From Lineus longissimus (taxonomy: Eukaryota > Nemertea > Pilidiophora > Heteronemertea > Lineidae): DNA of 64,000 nucleotides. The notes under the pieces were generated by a model. The model worked only from the letters and a program-made list of their open reading frames with translations, was not told where the DNA came from and made no database searches. Position numbers and translations under genes: made by a program. Shown here in pieces: positions 50,995 to 62,658 of this stretch. Position 1 is the stretch's first letter. Each line of letters opens with the position of its first letter. The stretch lies in assembly GCF_910592395.1 (NCBI RefSeq), contig NC_088319.1, positions 8,680,001 through 8,744,000 of the forward strand, written 5' to 3'.

Positions 50995-51955
50995 ACGGCC
51001 GGCCGGCGAAATTTTTTTCTGCAGGATACTTCTGCCACAGTGTACATCTGACAGCCAATCACAATTGGCGCGATCTTTGACGTCACACTGTTTATTTATG
51101 CATGATAATGCAAATACAATGGACGATACCGAGTCGCATGCCGAGTGCCACTTCAACTGTGAATGTGACAATAATTGTCTGACCCCAAGTATGCTCAACT
51201 CAAGGTTTGTGTCGTAGTGTTTAGGAATGAATTGCACAGATTCATTGTAAAATTGATGATATTATGCGTACAAAAGAGGCATCAGCTGATCTGATCCTAC
51301 ATTGCAGTGCATGCATTGATTTGTGAAATTTTAAGGGGCAGTGACACTGACAGTGTTGCCAATGTTGATAATTATTAAAGGGACAGTGTATCCGATGTCT
51401 CGCGATTTGTGAAATTTTAAGGGGCAGTGACACTGACAGTGTTGCCAATGTTGATAATTATTAAAGGGACAGTGTATCCGATGTCTGCTGTTGAAGGTAT
51501 CAGGCCTATTTTGGTAGTTTGAACATTGTTGAAGGGCCATTGTATGAAACACATTTTGACAAGCAAACAAAATAAAATTGAATGGTGGCGCCACCTATGC
51601 ATATACAGCAGAACTAGTTACACGGTTGACAGATAAACATTCAACCTCGGCTATTTTGCCGAGCACAGTGCGCCTTAACAGACAAGTCCAATAAATACAG
51701 TCCACTCGACAATGAAAATACATGTTAAGATACTGCAAATAAATATATTTTAGCTAATATACTCCTCTAACCATTTGCTAACTTGTTCTTTCCAAGATTA
51801 TCAGAACACGTGGCATTGTTGACATTATTGGACCATGTGGAAAGATGATGTCAACAAAGACACGTGCTTGCCTTGAATTCTGATTGGCTGTCAGATGTAC
51901 ACTATGGCAGAAGTATCCTGCAGAAAAAAATTTCGCGGCCGGCCGGGGTTCATTA
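50995..51955. mobile_element. Non-autonomous DNA transposon with about 75-bp TIRs
   Basis: The left end (GGCCGGCCGGCGAAATTTTT, then CTGCAGGATACTTCTGCCAC and GTGTACATCTGACAGCCAAT) is matched in reverse complement at 51880-51955, with only a few differences. The 960-base unit has no transposase. Inside is an 86-bp direct tandem duplication (51318-51490). I see no certain target duplication. Confidence 0.75.
51318..51490 (+). repeat. 86-bp tandem duplication
   Basis: GATTTGTGAAATTTTAAGGG begins at 51318 and again at 51404, and both copies run through GGGACAGTGTATCCGATGTCT. The copies are nearly identical, indicating a recent event. Confidence 0.85.
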
Positions 51956-53090
51956 TGTTGTTTACTTATCCTTCCGTTGCTCATACCCCCTCCGGAATTC
52001 ACCTTTACTCTTTATGGAACGTTAGTGTGCACAATTCAGAATGAACTGCTCGGTAAAGTATTTCTAAGAACACTTGGACAGATATGGTAAAGTACATCGA
52101 CATTCTCATTTAGACAGAATGAACATTAATCGCGGCTTACTTGAAACCTTGTTTTTTTCCAGCTGCACGCAAATATTGTTGTAAATTATTTTAACCAGCT
52201 GTTATTTTAGTTCTTGTCCGGAGGAGCCAATAGCCTTGACGCACATTGTCACAAGGGGCGGAGGCCGTAAAGAAAGACCAGACGAGATTACTGATTTAGA
52301 CAATAGACTCAAGATGCAACATTCCACAACATCGTGTGATTGGATATATCATCCCAGCAATCGCCAAAAGATACTGTGATCACATGACAGTACTATTGAA
52401 AGCCCACAATAGTTAAAAATAACAGATCAAGGCCCGGTTGCTCATGTCACTAACACTGGCGTTAACTTACCTTGGCGTTAAGTCTAAGGGCTAAAGTGAA
52501 GGCGATAACGCTATGATAAGAAGTGAAGGCGATAACGCTATGATAAGTTAACTCCAACCTTAGCGACAGAAGTTGAGTGGTATAAGGCCAACACATTTTA
52601 AACGCAAATGCTGCAAAAATGGCAACGCATTTTAAACGCAAATGGACTTCCCTTTTTTTGTTGCATTTGCATTTAAAATATGTTGGCCTAAAAGATATCA
52701 AAATGGAAAATCTAGTGATGTGTATACACATTTTATTTTTGTTCTTCTGGAATCGTGTTTTTCCTACAGGCAGCAGGCTACCCTCCCTGTCTGTTTTTCC
52801 TTTAAGTTTTGGAATAACACAGCAGAAACAACCGCTTTGTTTCAGACCAAAATAAGTATCTTAAAGAAACTATTAGCGAAAGTAAACAATGATACGTAAT
52901 AATAATAAGATGAAGAGAAGAACACTTTTAATCGGGGTTACATTTCATTCGTATATCCGCAATATTAATGTTGTTTCTTTTGCAATATTCGTTTTCATGC
53001 AATACAATTCTTCAAATATGCTGTGCATTTAATAGGCACATACAAAATATTAAATGAACGAATCTATCCAACACCACTGTTTTTCATGAA
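51956..53090. other. Intergenic, no gene recognised
   Basis: A 26-base direct duplication (GAAGGCGATAACGCTATGATAA, near 52498 and 52524) and repeated CATTTTAAACGCAAATG words (52596-52645) are present. No gene is seen. Confidence 0.4.
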
Positions 53091-53093
53091 CGT

Positions 53094-53640
53094 TCATGCG
53101 AGTCTTTCTCTAATAGATACAGTTCTTTTGCCTTTATCACTGGTTTCTTGGTGATCTCTTTCGCAGTAGTCCGTTAATGAGTCGAGGGAAAATACGTGAC
53201 GTGAGAAATATTGTGTCGTATTATGTCTCGTTTTATTCCGAAATGTTTTTCTACAGCACGATTTTTTTTTTATATCATTTTTGAGTAGATCGAATGGCGA
53301 AAACTGTCCTAGAATCTCTTGCATCGATAGACCCCTGCTTCGCATGAGGACATAATACATGCAATATTGTCCGCAAACCGTGCTCAGCGGGCTTTGAAGT
53401 GGAGTGCAGTTACGTTTAAATGATCCTTCTTTGTTTAGCATTTGACGGAAACTTGTCTTTGTCGGGGCTTCGCCATTGCTATCAAAGTATTCGTGTGGCC
53501 GCTTCCGGTTGAAGAGCAAGCATATCCAATGTTCACCGGCTTCGTGAGCTTTTGCTGTGTTGCTTATGTAGGCACAAGGACGTCGTTTTTGAGCTGTTTT
53601 AGGAAGTGTATCTCTGGACACCGGTCACACAAAAGTGCAT
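53094..53640 (-). pseudogene. Adenovirus-type cysteine protease of a Polinton/adintovirus-like relic
   Basis: The reading frame holds the catalytic motifs of the maturation protease shared by Polintons, adintoviruses and adenoviruses: His in GEHWICLLF, an acidic residue in EYFDSNG, the LQS segment, and Cys in CGQYCMYYV. In viruses of this type it processes capsid precursors. The N-terminus lacks a clear ATG (a TGA lies just upstream of the homologous region). After NDIKK the expected ending is lost at an A/T homopolymer (about 53262-53270), where the frame slips. It is downstream of, and on the same strand as, the capsid-like gene. Confidence 0.75.
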
Positions 53641-53689
53641 GGTTCGAGTCTCCGGGTGTCTTTTCATTGAAGTATTTATTTCTCCCTTG

Positions 53690-54910
53690 TTCATTATTTT
53701 TCCGAGCCGGTATGTCCGTAATGCCCGTTTCGATCTTTGTCGATTTGCACAAAAGAGTCGTATTCATACACAACTACGATGTTTATCGCTTCGGTTGTAG
53801 CTTCGGACAGCTTGATTTCCACGCTTACGTCTCCATTTTTTGGCGAGTTGAAATGCACTCGATCCGGCATCGTCTCGGGCTAAGTTGAAGACGTACAGGG
53901 CATATCCATCCACATAGTCTTCTAGCGTTATGTCGTTGCTCTTATTGGCAGGCCAGACCTTGCTCCCTCGGAAGAGCGTCATGTACCCGTTTAGCACCTT
54001 TTTATCGCCAAAATTCATTTTTAGTTCCCCGTAAGGAATCTCGGCTCCCGCAACGGTTAGTTTTACGCTGGTCGCCTTGTAATGCTTGAAATTAAACGGG
54101 TTTCCGTCGAGAGCACCGTTCATGGCATAGCTGGCGACCAGGCCCAGAATAATTCTCCTCGGAGTCTCTCCCTTGCACAGATTGGCCTCGGACATGTCGG
54201 CAGTTCCTGCAGCTTTCTGAAAGTAACGCGTTTCGATTCTTGCCACGGGGTATTTTGCATTAGCCGTTAGAAGCTTTTCTTCGTGGGTTACTCGGACATA
54301 GGATGCAATTTCTTTGTGGCTTGCGTAGAGGATCGCTTTCTCCAATTTTATCTTATAATCTGTAGTTGTTGACGCAGACATCAGGTTGAATTCAGGGTTT
54401 CCCATGGTTAATTTGACTGTAAGGGATACTTTGCTGAGGAGAAGTTTTCCTTGCTCGAACATCTCGTTATGGATGCGGCCTTGGAGTTCAAAACTTCGAC
54501 TGAACTTTGCCATCTTGAAGCGAGCTATGGCTCCTTTGTTATGAGTTGCTGAGCTGTCGCTGATCGTAGCCCTGGTGGTCTCCATATTTGCCAGCTCCTT
54601 AAAGTATCCGCCCGCTCGCAATTGATGAGTTTTGGCGTATTCTCCATGACTGAGTAATGCTTCCAGGTATGATCGATAAGCGTACATGCTGCTAGTGGTT
54701 CCAATTTGTTTCCTGGCAAGAGACACCTCGACCTGTTTGAACATGGAAGCGATTATAGGTAGTTTATCGGATAGCATTGCGCATTTTGTTCAAGAGTGGT
54801 TCCATCGGCTTGCTTTTTCTCTCAGGGTGCTGCCGTCTTGTTTTACGATCTTCGCTTCGATGTAAAGCGTTGTTTCTTGTATATGGACTTTTTTGTATTC
54901 AAGCGCGGCC
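53690..54910 (-). pseudogene. Major-capsid-like protein of a Polinton/adintovirus-like relic
   Basis: A 337-codon frame (54777-53764) contains segments I associate with the double-jelly-roll capsid family of invertebrate Polintons: YRSYLEALLSHGEYAKTHQL, NEMFEQGKLLL, YPVARIETRYF, PRRIILGLVASYAMNG, NPFNFKHY and TLFRGSKVW. Two frame breaks are visible. Upstream coding (to about 54910) is in another frame with a stop near 54800. Near the C-terminus, at a six-base A/T run (53836-53841), the homologous reading moves to a different frame that stays open to about 53700. Both look like small indels, so the gene is decayed. Capsid function is inferred from family resemblance. Confidence 0.65.
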
Positions 54911-56500
54911 AAGCCCTAACCGCAGTTCCTAAAATCATTGATTTCTCGGTCCTTATGTCAGTGTTAATTTAGCAGTTGTTTTGGCAAAGATATGTTTTTT
55001 TTAGTTTCCTAGAGCGCTACTCAATAGGCGGCTAACAAGAAACTACGCATTTACTGTTGTTGCCGACGTATGGGATGCTAAGTATGACACAATTCGAGCA
55101 GATTGTCATAGTACATATGATATTTCTAGATGGTTGTTCCAGCCTTTCCTTTTGAGGAAACCTATGTTGTCGGGTATCAGGAGACTTGTATGAGGCTGAC
55201 GTTTTATCATATCGTTAGCCTCATAGCATAATTGCCTGAGTCATATTTTGGCCAAAATGTGAAAATTTTATGTCTATGTCACTTTCTGTGTTATTCAAGC
55301 ATTGTTTACTTATAAAATGGTTTTTAAAATGTTGAGACATCTGTTATAAGTTCTGGTTAAAGTTCGAATAAAAATTTCCTAAGCGTTGTCTGAAAAAAGG
55401 TTCTTTAATTTTTCTCAAAACCTGCAAAATTAATATGAGTTAGGCAATTATGCTATGAGGCTAACGATATGTTAAAAAAAGGCTGTCAGGGTAATGTCAA
55501 CCTTACCTTAAGACGTAATGACGACATTTTCATGAGCTCAGAATTTTTTTCAACTTAACCACGTAGCTATGAATAATTTGCATAATTTCCAACAGAAATC
55601 TATATGAAATTTGCAATATTGGTGAACAGAGCGCCGTTTGAAACAACAGTTCGTCATCGTTTTCCTCAACGCATTTCCAGTAGGCCCGACGTGAAACTCG
55701 GCCCTTTTTATCAAATTTGGTATCTCATGACAACGAAGGTGTCCTCTTAGAGAATCCAGTCATACCTTTTCCACATATTACAAAGGAATGCCTTGACTAC
55801 CTGAAAATACAATTTGTTCGGCATTCCCAAGGTCAGTTTTGCTTGCCGGCAGCGCGAATACAAAATGACCAGTTGAGCTTAAAGGGGTACCTGTTTTAAG
55901 TGCAGTTTCCGCCAGATGTGAACACTGCGGTGGCACAAGGCATAAATTGCCTTGCCCAAGGACTAAACAAAATATGCTTCTATATGATATATGTTGAATA
56001 TATGAATAGCTTGATGCTTTTCGGATCATAATATGCATGATTTGCAGTATGTGATTGACGCTGAACGTGATTATTTTGCACAGTTGAGGCGTTGTATATA
56101 TTTCGACGTATGGGATGCTAAGTATGACACAACTTGAGCAGATTGTCATAGTACATATGATATTTCTAGATGGTTGTTCCAGCCTTTCCTTTTGAGGAAA
56201 CCTGTGTTATCAGGAGACTTGTAGGAGGCTGACGTTTTATCATATGTTAAAAAAAGTCTGTCAGGGTAATGTCAACCTCACCTGAAGGTCTCATTAGAGA
56301 CCTATTTGTATTCATGCGCGGCCAAGCTCTAAGCGTAGTTCCCTAAATCATTGATTTCTCGGTCCTCACAGTATGTCAGTGTTGATTTAGCAGTTGTTTT
56401 GGCAAAGACATGTTTTTGGAGTTTCTGAAATCTGGAGCGCTACTCAATAGGCGGCTAACAAGAAACTACGCATTCACTGTTGTTGCCGATGTATGTGTAC
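54895..56500 (+). repeat. Rearranged duplication block beside the Polinton-like relic
   Basis: Segment X (54895-55060, GCGCGGCCAAGC.. to GAAACTACGCATTTACTG) recurs at 56305-56488. Segment Y (55063-55205, GACGTATGGGATGCTAAGTA ..) recurs at 56102-56242 and is followed at 56243 by sequence matching 55469-55503. The two segments are in swapped order in the second block. Between them (55510-56100) I see only short frames. Confidence 0.7.
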
Positions 56501-56917
56501 ACCAAGGAGGATACCGCGGTGACGTCACGGCTTTTCCAAGATGGCGCTGCATATTGTAAACAAACTCGATGAGACAAGACCACAATTGATTTTTTAAGCC
56601 TTTTAGCAGTTAAATTGTCAATGTTTGACCGCGACGCATCAAAGAATGCGTCAAGTAGTGAAACTGAAATTCGGATATGATATACGGGTTAGTCTTGCGA
56701 GTAACTGGTGCGATTTAAATTGGTGATTGACCACGGAAATTTTTTTTAAAATTGACAAGTTTGACACAAGTGGACATTTTTACCCATATCGGCCATTTTC
56801 ACTCCAAATTTGAACCACCCCCCCCCCCCCCCCCCCCTATGGCCAGGTTGTCGAAATTCAAAATTATTTTTTTTACCAAACAATTTATTTATATCTGTAG
56901 ACTTGCCACAGCAAATA
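56501..56917. other. Possible promoter-like segment; C-run
   Basis: Holds GTGACGTCAC (a CRE-type palindrome) near 56520 and CCAAGATGGCG (a YY1-type word) near 56537. No open frame of note follows. A cytosine run of about 21 bases lies at 56817-56838. Confidence 0.3.
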
Positions 56918-57680
56918 TTTTTTCAATACCTCTCCAAATATGTACTTGAGAGTAAAAAACATGCACTCGTCTAATTGATAGGCCTCGACCCTCCAACCGG
57001 CTATGAATATTCATTAGTGGTCTTGTCTCCGATCCACGGCCAAGGGAAAATCAAGTCATCAAACAAAGTTAGATTTTTCGCATCAAATCAGAGTTATTAG
57101 TACTTTTCTGCTATGAAATAAGTCTTCAGACAATAAGTTATCATTTGAATAATGAAAAGTGCTGTTTTGATGGGGGAAAATAGGGTTTTTTAAACCAAAT
57201 AGCCCGGCACCGATCTTCCAAAATTAGCGATGGTTTCAAAACAGTCTCCCAGATATGGGGCAATGACAAATATTTTTGACAAATATTGACAATTGACAAA
57301 TATTTTTTCAATACCTCTCCAAATATGTACTTGAGAGTAAAATACATGCACTCGTCTAACTGATAGGCCTCGACCCTCCAACCGGCTATGAACATTCATT
57401 AGTGGTCTTGTCTCCGATCCACGGCCAAGGGAAAATCAAGTCGTGGATCAAGGTAAAATCAAGTCCTCAAACAAAGTTAGATTTTTCGCATCAAATCAGA
57501 GTTATTAGTACTTTTCTGCTATGAAATAAGTCTTCAGACAATAAGTTATCATTTGAATAATGAAAAGTGCTGTTTTGATGGGGGAAAAATAGGGTTTTTT
57601 AAACCAAATAGCCGGGCACCGATCTTCCAAAATTAGCGATGGTTTCAAAACAGTCTCCCAGATATGGGGCAATCTCTTCA
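56918..57680 (+). repeat. Two-copy tandem duplication, about 0.39 kb unit
   Basis: TGTACTTGAGAGTAAAA occurs at 56941 and 57326, and CAGTCTCCCAGATATGGGGC near 57241 and 57650. The second unit has an extra partial repeat of about 24 bases (ATCAAGTCGTGGATCAAGG). Units are nearly identical. No gene. Confidence 0.85.
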
Positions 57681-57794
57681 TTATCATAATGGGATTTGGA
57701 GGCATGTTTACAGATTTCGAGACCTGTAGGACCTAAAACTCGCATAGATCCCCATAGATTCCCTCTATTTGTCGAGTTAGCGCCCCTGTAAGAT

Positions 57795-57990
57795 CATGCA
57801 TTTTCGGACACTAGAACGAAATCTTCCTGCGGATATTGCGGTTTCTAAAGGAGAAATTGACTGTTCTTAGAAATTGACTGTTCTTAGAGTTGTATCCCAT
57901 ACAACTCTAAGAACAGTCAATTTCTCCTTTAATCATCACCGAAACCGCAATATCCGCAGGAAGATTTCGTTCTAGTGTCCGAAAATGCAT
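57795..57990. repeat. Long near-perfect palindrome
   Basis: Left arm from TGCATTTTCGGACACTAGAA through CTTCCTGCGGATATTGCGG to TAGAGTTGTAT; right arm is its complement, ending CTAGTGTCCGAAAATGCA. Arms are about 90 bases with a 3-base centre, apart from a 17-base local repeat (AATTGACTGTTCTTAGA) on one side and a 9-base insert on the other. It could extrude as a cruciform or be a MITE. Confidence 0.8.
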
Positions 57991-58478
57991 GCGTTTTTTG
58001 CTGATTTGTGCAAAATTTAACATATCTCAAAAGTTCATTTGTTGAGCCTCGATTTTTTTTGATTTTTGTGTAGCGTAAGCAACTGTCTTTCAGGGGAGAA
58101 TGGTCATTGTAAGAATTGTTCAGGAAAAAATGTATAATATTTGGGGTTTTTCGTGATTGTCCAGCCCAATTGGCAATATTGCCATTTGGGATGGTGAACA
58201 GAGCCAGGAGCAAATGTGACGCTTATGATTTATTTAAAGAAATAAGATGCCCGATTTAACATCCTGCAGAATCAGGGGAATCGTGCGTTTCCAGTGATAT
58301 ACGACACAAATGGGTTGTTCTCATGCATTCACTATGGAAACGCATTTTAAAATAGATGTTACGTCCTGTTAATGGGCTCGTCATCATGGCGTACATTTAG
58401 GAAAAACTCCCCAACGAGACCTAAGGAATGAAATCAGCGCCTCTAGCGTCACTTGGCAAAGCGAGGCTGCTGCTAACT

Positions 58479-58587
58479 ATGGCGGTGTTGAGTGTCCTTC
58501 GCACTGTGAAAAGTGGCGTTCAAACGCTCAAATGGCCTCTATTGCGATATACTTCGAACCTTCCACAATCTGGTTATGTAGCTCTAG
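58479..58587 (+). CDS. Possible first exon of an unknown gene (mitochondrial-targeting-like N-terminus)
   Basis: ATG at 58479 opens MAVLSVLRTVKSGVQTLKWP and continues LLRYTSNLPQSGYVAL to a good donor (CTCTAG/GTATGT) at 58588. The N-terminus is basic and amphipathic-looking with no acidic residues, as in mitochondrial import signals. An in-frame ATG at 58428 is an alternative start. No second exon is found before the LINE tail at 59041; if real, the gene continues beyond 64 kb or was broken by insertions. The family is not recognised. Confidence 0.35.
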
Positions 58588-59040
58588 GTATGTACAGAAT
58601 TATTTTGTTTAGAGGCAGTGATACGTCAGATACTGGGTGTGGGTTTAATAATAGTGTGCGAGACTCCTCGATCCAGTTTAGGGTAGCCTAGGTCTCGTCC
58701 AGGCCAATAATAGGCCTACATTACATCCACCCTTGCATGCTTGTCATGCTTGTTGTTGATAAACAAATTCTTGGTTGCACTCCAGGTGGAAGTGTAATGA
58801 AATGTAGGCTACATTGCTTGACATGGTCGAATTTCACTTCATTCATGGCCTAAACACAAGGCCTGAAATTGACCAAGAAAGTAGGCCTATCCATTCCATG
58901 CCAAACGGGCACTGTGGCGTTCACATCACTGTTTACCTGGCCAGGAGACAAGAATCAAGCAGGGTATGGCCTAAACTGTCTAAACTGGGGGATTTTTTAG
59001 GAGTGACTTGAATATTCACTTCCACCGGCTCTAAATTTAT

Positions 59041-59129
59041 TTATTTATTTATTTATTTATTTATTAAACCTCCATATACATGAAGAACACGTAGGATGCC
59101 TGAACACATACATAAAATCACAGTATCAT
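59041..59129 (-). mobile_element. 3' end of the LINE spanning 60175-64000
   Basis: On the minus strand the tail reads TATGGAGGTTTAATAAATAA followed by further AAATA units, matching the tails at 1741-1790 and 4058-4100. Just upstream is GATACTGTGATTTTATG, the continuation of the LINE 3' UTR after the inserted element. Confidence 0.75.
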
Positions 59130-60169
59130 ATCTATATAATAATACTGAAAGGGGGACGAATAAACTCACACTTGCTGATGTTGTTTTGCCTCGAAATTCG
59201 GCATGGTTGTTTGGAATATACTCTCCTGATGCAACGTATAGTTCAAATCGCTAATCATACATGAAAAGTATTAAAATTTAAAGATTTTATATAGATTTTT
59301 CCCCGTCTCAGTCTTACTCCGACCGCCATGTTTTCGCAGCAAGTGTCAGTAAATTTTTGAAGATCGACCATTTTGCAACTTCTTTTTAAGCCCTCGATTC
59401 GACTATACGACTCGACATGCATTTTTAAACTTGCTTCCTCGGCACCATTTGTCAAAGTCAGCGGCCAATTTATTCTTGCATTTGTCAGGAAAACGCAAGA
59501 ACTCACTTGCTAAAGCACTCATTTGCGATTTCGCTGGAAGTTTCTCTACGCGTTGCTAATGACGTCATCACAGAGAGAATCACACCGTTCGTGCGAATTT
59601 GCGAGATTGTCCAAGTTGAATTTGTCGACTGCATGTTGAGCAAGGCGAGTGCAATTTTGTCGTTCTAAAAAGGAAATTTCCCACAAATAATGACTGCATG
59701 CCGGAATATCTGATCGACCCACCGCCGCGCCGACAAGTTCCTATCATAATCATATTCATAGGCCTAGCCGAGGGTGGTGGTAGCCGGCTGGGTCCTATCA
59801 TGCAAAAGACAAAAGTCAATAAAGAAATAAATGCGTGTCCGGCAACGCCCCCACACCTGGCCTTTTGGGTGACTCCAGAAACTACCGGGCCGATTTCTTC
59901 AAAGTTTGGTTTTTATATTTCAGTAACCATGGTTACGATATAGGGGCCATTTTGCGTACTCCAATACATTAAATTGCTGTACATTACTTTGTATCACCTA
60001 TGCGTACACGGGGGGGGGGGGGGGTATCTAACAAATTGGAAAAATGTGTGTACATACTGAACGGATGACAAACAAAACACGGTCAGTGGCACAACCTATG
60101 ATAATATAGGCCTGCCTTTCAACCTTAGCTACCACCCGAATTAAGCCCACTACACGGGTTATGCTAGTA
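59130..60169 (-). mobile_element. Helentron/Helitron-like element, copy 2, inserted in a LINE 3' UTR
   Basis: An inverted, shorter copy of 28943-30213. On its own strand it starts ACTAGCATAACCCGTGTAGT and ends TATTATTATATAGAT. The 83-codon frame is conserved (59506-59255). It interrupts the LINE 3' UTR: ACTGTGT before and GATACTGTGAT after, where the uninterrupted relative at about 4002-4018 reads ACTGTGTGATACTGTGAT. So no more than one or two bases were duplicated. Confidence 0.6.
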
Positions 60170-61805
60170 CACAGTTAATGCCTGAGCAATGATTTGACCA
60201 AGCGATGGGAGGGGGAGTCCCTGACCCCGTAGCCCTCGTCCCGCAGGAGACAGCGCAGACTGTCAACGGCACCATCCTCCGCGCGGCGGGGGGCCAAAGA
60301 GTGAGGGACAGCCTCTCCCATCATCAGCTTTAATGGGTTAAAACCACATGAAAGAGTTTTTGATAAAAGTGTGCCCTTTACGGAATCCATACCTTCCGAT
60401 AAAAACTTATAAAATTACATTCAAATCCCTTGCGGGGAGTCAGTTTTAAAAATGTTTCTAATATAATTTGGCACAATTTCTATCAACTAATGGTTTAACT
60501 TTTGAAACATCCAGAGCTTCTAAAAGTCTAGTGTGGTGTGATCTTTTCGAGACACCACAAAAGCCCTTAACAAGGGTACCCTGAGCACTCTCTAACTTAG
60601 TCGCTGAATATTTGTCCAGGGTACTGCATTCGAGAGCAAAAGTTAAGGTAGGTTGACACACAGATCTCCAAAGAAAGGTCTTAGTTTCAATTGATAGGCC
60701 TGGATAACACAAGCCACTCGAGGAAAGGCCAAACGCTGCTCGTCTACATGCTAAAATTCTACTATTCACGTGATCAACGCCAGTGAGGTTCGAATTAAAA
60801 AGCGTGCCAAGTAAGGTCATGCTGTCTACATTCTTAATCAAGGACTCCCCTAACCACCACCTAGGCTCGTCCTTCCAATTACGCCTGCCAATAGTCATGC
60901 ACGATGTCTTTTTCAGACCGAACGAAAATTTCCAATCATTTGAGTACCCAGCAGAAATATTTATTAGTTTTTGTAACCCGTCAACAGAAGAGGCGAACAC
61001 TGTTAAATCATCCGCATATGCGCAGCAATTAAACCTTTTATCTAAAATAGACAGGCCCTCGCCCGAATTCGATAACAATTTCAAAGGATCATTCACAAAG
61101 TAATTAAATAATATTGGCGACAAAATTCCGCCCTGTCTTATACCTCTTTTGATAAAAAACTCATCACTTTCATTGTCTAGAAATCGAACACATGCTTTAA
61201 GGTTATTATACCACGAAAATAACAACAGCCAGTGATCTTTAGGAATCTTATCCAAGAGTTTGTAAAAAAGTCCGTGGTGCCTAATGGTATCAAAACATTT
61301 CTCTGCATCGAGACTACATACAATACAATACAAATACAGGCGAGCATTTTGAAGAAAAGTACTTAAATGTATCAAGAGGTGGCCATTGCAGTGCCACGAT
61401 TCTGGCGGAACCCAAATTGACAGGAATGGATATGATCATCAGGGATAAGAAGAAATTCTAGCAGCTTAGACAGGTCTATAATTAGTTACATCGTTTGGGT
61501 TTAAAGGCCATATATCAATGTTTTTTGCCATTTTCTGCTGTAAGACGATTTCAAAAGTGTACCTAACACTTTATACAACACAGAAAACCAAATGCAATTA
61601 GCTCCATCCATTTTGAAGATATAGCCAATTATGTGTTTGACAACTTGATTACCTAATCAGGCTAGCAACTGGCTTGTTAGAGCCAGGCGGCGGGTTCAGC
61701 AAAAGTTGTGATGTAGATCAGGTTATCTGTACATGTCATGCAATCATAAAAGCAGGAGGGCCTTAATTAATTATGCACACCTGGAAGTAATGTGTTTCAT
61801 TCACT

Positions 61806-62111
61806 ATGGTGTATTGTGTGGCTCCGAATTGTGTCAAGGATAGCACAAAGAACAATCGAATGGCGGATGGGACCCATTTTCATGAATTTCCAAAGCCAGT
61901 TGAACGAGAGAGGAGGAAGCTGTGGATTCGGAAGTGCAAACGTTTGGAGTGTTGGAAGCCTGGGCCTTCGGCCAAACTTTGCAGTGATCACTTTATCGAT
62001 ACGGAATATCACATGAAGCCGGATAACTGCATCCAACTGAATATTAAATGCCACTTGTTAAAAACAGCTGTTCCAACCATGTCAATTGCATTTAATGCCC
62101 GAGGCTGCTGA
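61806..62111 (+). CDS. THAP zinc-finger protein of Kolobok-like element, copy 2
   Basis: 101 residues, with the same C2CH THAP layout as 13989-14294 (MVYCVAPNC, FHEFPK, SAKLCSDHF). Only about five residues differ between copies and none is a zinc ligand. Confidence 0.8.
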   Translation: MVYCVAPNCVKDSTKNNRMADGTHFHEFPKPVERERRKLWIRKCKRLECWKPGPSAKLCSDHFIDTEYHMKPDNCIQLNIKCHLLKTAVPTMSIAFNARGC

Positions 62112-62505
62112 GGTCGGTTGTTATACATAATGTGTAGGCCCTATTGGGGCCTGTGATACCGCATAGTGTCTTCTTGTGTTCCAGCCATAGCAAGGTGACA
62201 GCGACACAGGTCAGTGTCAGTGACAGCCACTGTCAATGACAGATTATTGTCATCTGACATCTAGGCCTATCTAACGTTGCACGGCATTATATCGTCACGT
62301 CAAGATGATAGTGCATAATACCGTCACTTTTCAATAGTAGTTCAGCGTCATGACATAACTGGCGATACAACACTGACGAGGCGAAACAATATTGTGCAAC
62401 ATTAGTCTGTTCAAAAATCATACATGTTATGCATCTGCAACCGTCTATCAATGTCTTCTTTGCTATATCGGCAGGTCTGCCATGCAAATTGATTAACCAC
62501 AAATT

Positions 62506-62658
62506 CTAATCACTTTCGTCCGAATGATCACTCTCATTATGATCTAGTGATATTAGTGGCTCGAACATGTACGGCTCAACGTTTAAATATCCTTCTGTAT
62601 CGACCAAAACATCCTCAAATTCACTGCTCTCACTCTCTGAACTGTATGCGGAAGCCAT
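62506..62658 (-). CDS. Small acidic ORF with YMFEPLIS motif, copy 2
   Basis: 50 residues starting at ATG 62658 on the minus strand, equal in length to 14689-14841 and differing at a few positions (Phe for Leu in YMFEP; Asp for Tyr after ISL). Retention of an open frame in both copies is weak support for coding. Confidence 0.45.
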   Translation of the reverse strand: MASAYSSESESSEFEDVLVDTEGYLNVEPYMFEPLISLDHNESDHSDESD

